This document shows, one piece after another, positions 56,435 through 64,000 of a DNA stretch of 64,000 bases. The notes beneath the pieces were generated by a model that was not told the origin of the DNA, did not search any database, and saw only the letters and a program-made list of their open reading frames with translations. Position numbers and translations under genes: made by a program. The number at the start of each line of letters is the position of its first letter. Position 1 is the stretch's first letter. Origin of the DNA: Liopterus haemorrhoidalis (lineage: Eukaryota; Arthropoda; Insecta; Coleoptera; Dytiscidae); contig OZ020616.1 of the NCBI GenBank assembly GCA_963971575.1, forward strand, positions 39,026,250 through 39,090,249, in the 5' to 3' direction.

Positions 56435-56662
56435 CATAAATCACCCGTAATATTTACATGTATTGTTACGGATGCGCGCGGAGTCAACCAAATGACTATA
56501 GGTACCCGTAACGCCTATATATTACTTACGGAACGCGTTACACCCATTAAATTAATGACTCCAGAAATATTGATTGACGCAGCAGCTATATCGGTGGAAC
56601 ATAACCTGCAATTTGAATTAAGAAGAACTTTTAAAGAGCTTGATTATGCGATATCTCTGTAG
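56435..56662 (+). other. Unrecognised 75-codon open frame
   Basis: Open from a stop at 56432 to TAG 56660-56662: VTDARGVNQMTIGTRNAYIL, LTERVTPIKLMTPEILIDAA, AISVEHNLQFELRRTFKELD. The composition is protein-like and more even in base content than its flanks. The first Met is at 56492. It could be an exon or a relic of a mobile element. No family recognised. Confidence 0.3.
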
Positions 56663-56779
56663 AGCAACGTTTTATATGATTGTTTTAAGTTTTAAATTTT
56701 TATCTTATAATAATAGCTAAATAGTAAATGAAGATTATACAATATTTTATATTATAATGTGTTTTTAATAATATAATAC

Positions 56780-57010
56780 ATCTGGAGCGAACAGGGCCAG
56801 CAATCCGTGTGCAAAGGTTTAAAAGACCGCCCTCTCGAGAATCAAAACCAAATGCCACTCGTGCCGCTCAAGCTTTCATAAGATCGCCCTTTACTAATTC
56901 AGGGTTCAACTAAAATTGATCCTAAATGACGCCCCTTCGATGAGCCGCCCGTGTGCGGTGCACGTCCTGAACAACCGTACGCGCCGGCCTTGGAAGCGAT
57001 TTTTAATTGT
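56780..57010. repeat. G+C-rich repeat related to 6900-7030
   Basis: ATGACGCCCCTTCGATGAGC and GCCGCCCGTGTGCGGTGCAC resemble ATGCCGTCCCTTTGATGAGC and CCACTCGTGTGCGGTGCAGA at 6938-6980. The class is unknown. Confidence 0.5.
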
Positions 57011-58152
57011 TTACCTCAAGGCGAGATATAATCTGTCGACGTCCCTGTATATAAGATACCTAGAAAGATCTGATATTTAACAGAGAAAAATGGAGGATTT
57101 GTGTGTAAAAGCAAAAGTCAATCCAACAGTCAGTGACCAAGGAAAGAGAGATTTTATATTAAAAATTTTATGTGGTAATATTTTATAAAAATATAATTTA
57201 TAGTTTAATCTATGAAATATTAAACATTTTATTTAAAAGAATATGTTTTAGTACACTATATATCATATACTTTTTCTTTATTTTGTACCAGCATAAAATT
57301 CTCATCATTTTCAATAGTTTTGTCGTGAATCGATGCAATTTGGCATTCATAGCTGCTTGATAGTCCAAACACAAGTATCAAAATAACCATTTGCATATTT
57401 TCGTGTCAAAAATTTAAACGAATTTGAGGTTTGATTGATGTAATCGCTATTTGGAATTGTAAATAATAATTTTACTTTCATTTTGCATAATAAGTGAATT
57501 CATTTTTGGAAAAAGTAAGCAACAATTTTCATAAAAAGTGTCAAGCCCATGAAGCGTGCATTTCTGCTCAATTAATTTAATTCTGTCTTCTGTGTAATTT
57601 TTTATGCAATAGCTATCTTCTATATGTATAGGTATAAAAGGCAACATCTCTCTGTCTATCAGTGTCTGTCTGTCTATCCGCATGCGCGATTTTCACTAGA
57701 GAATTGCTGATCCGAATTTCATGCATTTTTTTTTTCCATAGCGTCCTGTTTTCGTCAGTTCCTGTTTTATTAAAATCGGTTCGGTAGTTCCAAATTTATA
57801 ATGATATATGTGTGCGCGGGTAAATCGAAATCAAAGTTTTCTTATTAAACGCATTTTCTTGCAATTATCAGCGACAACCACTTGAATAAAAACTATATAA
57901 TAAAAACACTATATAATGTTAAATAAACGTGTTTTTACACAAATTACTCATTGCTAAAATAAAATTTTTGGTATTTATTTTCTTATTTTAAGGAATACTA
58001 AACTCCTGCAGTTTTTTTTTGTGCAATAAAATTAAATTGTGACTCGAAGAAGTTTTAGGAATTACGTCATTATATGAAGATGGCCGCAGTATTCGAATAT
58101 TGCTGGCGTGTTGGATATAAATATAAACACCTTTAATTACGATATCAATCAT
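57011..58152. other. No gene; short repeat pieces
   Basis: 57630-57830 (GGTATAAAAGGCAACATCTC, CTGTCTATC) looks like an old mobile-element end. 58070-58110 matches the inverse of 16890-16930. An ATG at 57090 opens 30 codons (MEDLCVKAKVNPTVSDQGKR) followed by GTAATA, but there is nothing to support an exon. Confidence 0.3.
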
Positions 58153-58550
58153 CATCAAAAACTTAAGTATGAAGTTTCATAAAAATCCTTTTAGCAGAAT
58201 TTGCTCTGCACGTGTACACAGACCAACGGACACACAGACAGACAGATAGACAGACAGATAGACAGACAGACAGACAGACAGGGAGACAAACAGACAGGCC
58301 GATAGACATCATGCTAAAAATAGTCAAAACGTTATGTAGGGACCTCAATTCGTGGAGATCCATCGAAATATCGAAATGTCAAAATCGGACGGACGGATGA
58401 ACGGACAGACAGATAGACCGACAGACATTATACTAAAAATAGTCAAAACGTTATGTAGGGACCTCAATTCGTGGAGATCCATCGAAATCTCGAAATTTCA
58501 TAATCGGTATTATCACAATACATCCCTTACATATGTTGGCTGTCGGTAAA
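58153..58550 (-). mobile_element. Family F2 element, copy 4, with internal duplication
   Basis: An inverse copy cut in the body. It keeps TTTGCTCTGCACGTGTACAC, the microsatellite, the leader and the 5' end (…GTTGGCTGTCGGTAAAAA). The leader ATACTAAAAATAGTCAAAAC through GGAGATCCATCGAAAT plus a microsatellite is present twice, at about 58308-58386 and 58425-58500, with a second short GGAC/GACA array between (58388-58424). Confidence 0.75.
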
Positions 58551-59000
58551 AAAGTAGTGCTAAAGAGACTTCATGGTACACTAAAAAATGAACTTTTAGC
58601 GTATCGTGAAGTCCCTCGCTTTTCGTGTTAATTATTTACACTTCTTTTTTGGTTAAAAATAGTGTAAAGTTTACACTTACATACTAGTAAATTTAAAGTG
58701 TTAAAAAAATAAATAGTGCTAAAGTAGTGTTAATTTTAATACTGAAAAAGTAACACTATTGAATAAATGAAGATTTACACGGTGATTTGGTTAAAAATTG
58801 TGAACTTTATACGTTTTTTAAATCAAAATTTTAACACTAAAATTTTAACCAAACTGTGTATGAATTTATGTCTGTGTATATAAAAAATCTGGTTCAAGTT
58901 ATCCACGGGCCACAAGCACTCGAGACGATGATTTATGAGCATTTAAGGCTCATAAATCATCGAGTTGTATGACTGCGGTTTGCTCGCGAGCCTTTTAAAT
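58551..59000. other. A+T-rich with a 15-bp hairpin
   Basis: 58926-58940 and 58948-58962 form a perfect 15-bp stem (CGATGATTTATGAGC) with a 7-nt loop. No gene seen. Confidence 0.6.
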
Positions 59001-60654
59001 TACTGAACGCGGACTAGAGCAGTATACTGTATACAAATGAGTCGTTTTTGAGTTTAAGATTAAGTCTTTAAAAACGACGAAATGATTTTCAATTTTCAAG
59101 ATACAACACACTTGCGATAATATGAATATTTATTCGTTCGAACCATGAGGTACTCCATAATTTTGATTCTTTCATAATTTTATTATTATAATTAATACAG
59201 TTTAGGGTGGAGGCAGTTGACAGCTGATATTACTCCCGAATATACAAGTTGACACATTACAATGATTAATTTCAATAAAACTTCATTTTACAATAAATAA
59301 AATCAATCCAATTCACACAGTTATTCTAAAACAAAATTAAATAGAATTATAAACGTTACAAACGTTAAAGTAATTTATACATTATTTTTTCTACTATAAT
59401 TAAGGTGAATAAAATTTGAAGAGTGGAGTACAGCCATAGAAGCAGAAGAACATAACCTTGAAGACTTCCAGCAATGCTTGAAGTGAAATGGAAGATTTGG
59501 AAAAAAATTAAAAAAAAAAATAATGCCTAATTCACACATTCTTTAATCAGCTTTAATTTTAACAATGAAAATTAACAATGAAAGAATAAAATAAAAATCT
59601 TGCTGCTAGAATGCAGTAGTTTGTCCTTTTATTTAGATTATAAAAGAAATAAGAAAATTGGTTAAAATTTATATATTAAAGTTTCAGTAGTTAGGATGCA
59701 GTATTATTTTCTGCAATGTAACATTTCGCAACTTTTTTGAAACTGCAGAAGTTTCCTGTAACTTCAAGTTTAATAATAATTTATAGACACTTCAACAACT
59801 AGCATAATTATAACTAGAAACACTTTTCAGATTTCAAAATGTGATTCTTACAAGATTTAATTAATTTAGCATTTCTACAAAACTGTAATTTCATTAAGTT
59901 GTCTGTATTTAAAAATACAAATTATTTTCTATTAAAAATTACATCAACTCTTTATTATTTAATATATTCTCACGTTAAAAACAAAATTGCTTTTTAACTA
60001 TGTGAAAAAATGGGTTATATTCAAATAAATAAACAATTGAACTAATTGAAAGAAAGTCTTTTTTATGGAAACAATACTTTATGTAATTAGTATGATTCTT
60101 CACCGGAACAATCATAAAAAAATACGGAAGAATACTTCGTTGCATAAGTCGAAAAGTAAAAGTGTATTGTTTATTATGGAGATCAGTGGCTTTAAGTAGT
60201 CATAAAAAAAGGTAGGTGATAAAAAAACGATATAAACAAAAGAAATAGGTATATGTTTTACGATTGATATAAACTGCGAATAGAGTACCAAATTCGTATT
60301 AATATGCTTTATCGTTTTACGACTGGAGCCTGCAAGTACAAAATTAACTATAGCGGACAATGCCATCACAAGAAATTACCTATTAGGTTTACATAATATG
60401 TATAGATGCATAATATAAATATGTCTAGTCTTAATATAAAAAGACCGTCCAGAATAAATATCTCTTTACTTTTAAATGTATCCGAACACGTATAAAGATT
60501 GACGTCACTTGTAGGCGTGTGGATCATGTGCCTATAGGTAAACAGGAATCTTTGAAACATTATTTACCAGCAAGAAGCTATCAGTCACTTTTTTGATATT
60601 ATGTTATTGCCTTTACCAGTTGCTTTTCACAGATTTTAATAAAATTTCAGTCAT
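59001..60654. other. No recognisable feature
   Basis: Very A+T-rich. Frames of up to 85 codons (60112-60369, minus) are unrecognised and of a length expected by chance. Confidence 0.45.
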
Positions 60655-60735
60655 AGGAAAAATTGATGTGAACTGTGAATTTTCACACATTTCAGGATTT
60701 TGTAGGTATTTAGTCAGTGAATGATGATTAATAGA
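60655..60735 (-). mobile_element. Family T solo 3' end, T7
   Basis: Minus strand: CACTGACTAAATACCTACAA, AATCCTGAAATGTGTGAAAA with the hairpin, then CACATCAATTTTT. Only the terminal 80 bp match; upstream is unrelated. Confidence 0.7.
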
Positions 60736-61327
60736 AGGCCAAACGATGAATTGCTGTTACTACATAACACAATAGGCACGAGAAGAAGGTTGCAATTAGA
60801 TTTTTTCTACCGTGTATTAATTAAACGAGAACTCCTCTAATTTGGTGATCTTATATCTCTAATAATACCATAATATATATTTTAATCCATTTTATTAATA
60901 TTATGATTATTTATTTATTTATTTATTTATTTTTTTTTTGTTTGTATCATTTCAAAAATATCATTCAAATCCAGACCTGGCAACACTGCAGGCGATATTT
61001 TGTCATGCAAGAGCATAACGCCTACAGAGACAGTTTATATTGCGACTATATGAAAAACTAACAGATTCTCTACTATAAATGGAATCCCAGCTAGCGGCCA
61101 GTTATTTATTTATTTTCCTAGTCGATATTTGCGAAATAAATTTACGTACCTCTTCTCTAACCATAACAAAATGTATCCATGTATATACAAATATATTTTT
61201 TTATTTTTAGCTAAGATATTAAACGAAAACCTTAATACTTTGCAAAATTTAGTCAAAATTTAATTTATTTCAAAAATCAATTATCGTTCCTTAATCTGCA
61301 CATAAAGAGCTTCCAATTAATATCCCC

Positions 61328-61330
<3 letters not shown>
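60736..61330. other. A+T-rich with (TTTA)n
   Basis: A TTTA array lies at about 60907-60931. Otherwise no gene or repeat recognised. Confidence 0.45.
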
Positions 61331-61373
<43 letters not shown>

Positions 61374-62705
61374 TCATTCTTTTTCATCGAGAGACCCCAT
61401 GCTGTCCAGAAATATATTAGTCTATGAAAGGTTTACCAGGGCTCATTCGATGCTTATTGTAGTCTAGTTTCGAAATCCGAGTGGCTCTTTTACGGAAACA
61501 TCGTAACTTATCAAATATGGCCACCAATCCCACGTGACCTCTACCTTTTCTTCGATAAATCGATTATAAAATCAACACAATCGAGTCAATTTGGGTGTCA
61601 AACCCCTGAAAATGTTACCTAAAGGTAGTTGAGGCGGCTGTTAATGAATCCAGGGTCAAATTTAGAAAATTCAATATGGCGGATGCAATATGGCGACCGA
61701 AACCACGTGCCAAGTGAAGATTTTTTAAAAAATCACTTGACTTCAAACTAATTTGGTACCTAAGGGTTTATGAGATCGTTCATGATAAGTCCAGGATCGA
61801 ACCCTGTATTTTCTCAAAAATTGAAAAAAAAAATAAATAAAAATTATAAAAAAATATGATGTTACATTTAGAAACAGTGTTACGGACACAGAAATTCTAG
61901 TTGTGTTTAGGTGGATTGTTTAATTTAATTTTTCTATATCGACTCTATTTAACTTAATAAGGGAAGATTTCTGAAAAAACTTTGAGAAAATACAGGGTTC
62001 GATCCTGGACTTATCATGAGCGATCTCATAAACCCTTAGGTACCAAATTAGTTTGAAGTCAAGTGATTTTTTAAAAATCTCCGATTGTCAAGTGATTTTG
62101 GCCGCCATATTAAATTTTCTCACATGAACCCTGGATTTATCATCAGAAACCCCATAAACCTCCAGGTATTAAATAAGGACAAAATCAAGTGATTTTTTGA
62201 AAATCTCTTTTCATCAAGTGGTTTTGGCCGCCATATTGAATCCGCTTTATTGGATCCGCCATATTTAATTTTCTGAATTGCACCCTGAATTCATCATCAG
62301 TGACCCCATAAACTCCCAGGCATTATATTCTATTGAAATCAAATCATTTTTAAAAAAATCTTCACTTGGCACGTGGTTTCGGCCGCCATATTGCATCCGC
62401 CATATTGAATTTTCTAAATTTGACTCTGGATTCATTAACAGCCGCCTCAACTACCTTTAGGTAACATTTTCAGGGGTTTGACACCCAAATTGACTCGATT
62501 GTGTTGATTTTATAATCGATTTATCGAAGAAAAGGTAGAGGTCACGTGGGATTGGTGGCCATATTTGATAAGTTACGATGTTTCCGTAAAAGAGCCACTC
62601 GGATTTCGAAACTAGACTACAATAAGCATCGAATGAGCCCTGGTAGACCTTTCATAGACTAATATATTTTTGGACAGCATGGGGTCTCTCGATGAAAAAG
62701 AATGA

Positions 62706-62758
<53 letters not shown>
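61331..62758. mobile_element. Foldback element inside (AT)n
   Basis: The element proper is 61371-62708 (1,338 bp) between (AT)20 (61331-61370) and (AT)25 (62709-62758). The left arm GAGTCATTCTTTTTCATCGA is inverted at the right end and the arms agree almost perfectly for about 380 bp (CCTACCTTTTCTTCGATAAA-type words, AACATCGTAACTTATCAAAT). The inner part of the right arm holds about three tandem variants of a unit of roughly 140 bp (GCCGCCATATTGAAT … CCCATAAAC … TTTTTGAAAATC) that the left arm has once. The unpaired centre is about 120 bp. No protein. Confidence 0.85.
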
Positions 62759-62763
<5 letters not shown>

Positions 62764-63385
62764 AACGCAAAAACTGTAATATTTTCCAAAAACAAAATCG
62801 GATAAAAAATTCCTCTCGTACGTTTCCGTTTCATAGCAATATACATTGCTTAGAATTTTAATTTAACCCCTTGGAAAAAATAGTATTAAAATAAAAACAT
62901 AAATAAATAAATAAAAAACTGCTTCCCGTTCCTTTATCTACGTCTTAAGAGCTTTCATTTGATAAAACATAATAAATTTTAATAATTTTTTTTTTTTCGA
63001 CGACACAATAAAATATATTTTTAGTTCAACCCTTCTGGGACATAAGATGGGGGACAAAAGTTTTTTGCCATTATATTGACAAAACACCCAAAAATAAAAA
63101 TTTGTTTGTGCATCCACGCATTAAGACGTTGCATTTGATACCCCACTCAAAATTTAAAAAAAATATTTATTTTTCCATTAAATACATATTTGTTTATATT
63201 TATTCCGCGCTGTATTTTTTTGAACTCTCTATAGTTTTCCTATATATGGGTCAAAAAGTTGTTCAAGTATGCCAAATTTCAACTTTCTATGTTTAGCCGT
63301 TTGGCTACAATTTCTACTGTACAGATAGACAGACACGTTACAGATAGTTTTTTGGTGGTCATACCTACAAAAGCCTAAAAAATGA
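62759..63385 (-). mobile_element. Family T element, copy T8 (5' half)
   Basis: Read on the minus strand it starts TTTTTTAGGCTTTTGTAGGT. The microsatellite is reduced (about 63325-63336). The body (GTAGCCAAACGGCTAAACAT, CCCATATATAGG) follows and the copy is cut at the (AT)n array. It is of the T2 type. It may once have continued left of the foldback element. Confidence 0.6.
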
Positions 63386-63463
63386 CTAATAATAGAGAAA
63401 ATTTTATAGAAAAAGCCATTAATGTCAATTTGCCAATGGTCGCAGTCGCCTTAATTTTTTTAA

Positions 63464-63790
63464 ATATATATATATAATCCTTTATTTCCCCTCGACCTTT
63501 CGGTGTTTAGGGTATTCACTACACTTACAAGACATATCTCATATCAACATCCCAACGTCATATTAACCATACATTATATTACATCCAGTTTCTCTTTACT
63601 TTCTCCTCTGTTGTACATTGTGACTACTCGCCACCCCTCCTTCCTTATCTTCACCCTTCTGAATCTCTCTCTCCTTTTTTGTTAAGTCATCATCAACGTA
63701 CAGTTCCTTTCCTCTCAGCCTACTTTTCTGCATCATCACGTCTCTTTTATCTTCCCACTTTTTCAATTGTACTATCCACATTTTCCCTCC
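63464..63790 (-). mobile_element. LINE 3' tail joined to ORF1-like fragment
   Basis: The minus strand has LKKWEDKRDVMMQKSRLRGK and ELYVDDDLTKKEREIQKGE (63781-63640), which resembles the end of ORF1 proteins of insect LINEs (YIDDDLTxEER). Then directly comes a 3' tail, CCGAAAGGTCGAGGGGAAAT + AAAGGATTATATATA, like that of 50042-50752. The middle of the element is missing. Confidence 0.5.
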
Positions 63791-63934
63791 TCCCCTTCCT
63801 AAAAATTATGAGGGCATTCCCATTATAGCAAGAAATATTCACATACTGTATTGTATATATCAGATAGCATTACCCATGTATATACCATAGCAACCAAAAG
63901 ATAGTCAGTTGTTTTAGAATAAAAAAGAACACAA

Positions 63935-64000
63935 CACACATACTAATACTACGAAATCCTGAAATGTTTGAAAATCATACTTCGCATCAATTTTCAGTCG
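63935..64000 (+). mobile_element. Family T 3' end, T9, at window edge
   Basis: ATACTACGAAATCCTGAAAT, a decayed hairpin (GTTTGAAAATCATAC) and CATCAATTTTCAG match the family T 3' terminus. Confidence 0.6.

Overview
The window reads as a stretch of A+T-rich arthropod (most likely insect) nuclear DNA packed with transposable elements. The evidence is the mix of element families: Mos1-like and DD41D mariners, hAT elements with 8-bp target-site duplications (TSDs), TA-flanked Tc1/mariner- or pogo-type MITEs, a Helitron tandem, non-LTR retrotransposon tails, and two families carrying a (GTCT)n microsatellite core that resemble Drosophila DINE-1/HINE (Helentron-derived) elements. There are no operons, rRNAs, CRISPR arrays or bacterial features. 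I cannot name the species. No host gene is recognised with confidence. The best candidate is a small two-exon reading frame at 49037-49128 / 52209-52350.

Layout. 0-4 kb: a pogo-like MITE, then a decayed mariner interrupted by a hAT MITE with a perfect TSD. 4-10 kb: mariner scraps, a TA-flanked 1.9-kb element enclosing a 5'-truncated LINE with a 14-bp TSD, and a LINE RNase H scrap. 10-16 kb: several TIR elements and the first full copy (T1) of the main repeat family, here called family T. 17-25 kb: family T copies T2 and T3, a hAT-like element with a nested copy of the second microsatellite family (F2), an inverted F2 copy, and a coding-like G+C-richer block. 25-32 kb: mariner and LINE scraps, a 1.7-kb foldback element, and two Helitrons joined exactly head to tail. 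32-40 kb: a hAT element hosting family T copy T4, an F2 copy with a LINE in its terminal poly-T, and full copies T5 and T6. 40-47 kb: a DD41D mariner with one nonsense codon, a decayed hAT transposase, LINE tails, and a complete but broken Mos1-like mariner. 47-54 kb: the candidate two-exon gene with repeat-filled intron, a palindromic minisatellite, and a hairpin MITE. 54-64 kb: a 0.9-kb hAT element whose empty site is visible at 6109, an F2 copy with an internal duplication, a 1.3-kb foldback element inside an (AT)n run, and more family T and LINE ends.

The most notable pattern is family T. About ten copies share subterminal inverted repeats, a GTCT microsatellite near the 5' end and a 3'-terminal hairpin. 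Five copies also carry, at the same internal position just before a T-rich tract, a tRNA-like segment with box A/box B-like motifs. That segment differs between copies far more than its flanks do. This would fit rolling-circle elements that carry exchangeable Pol III cargo, but that reading is inference.
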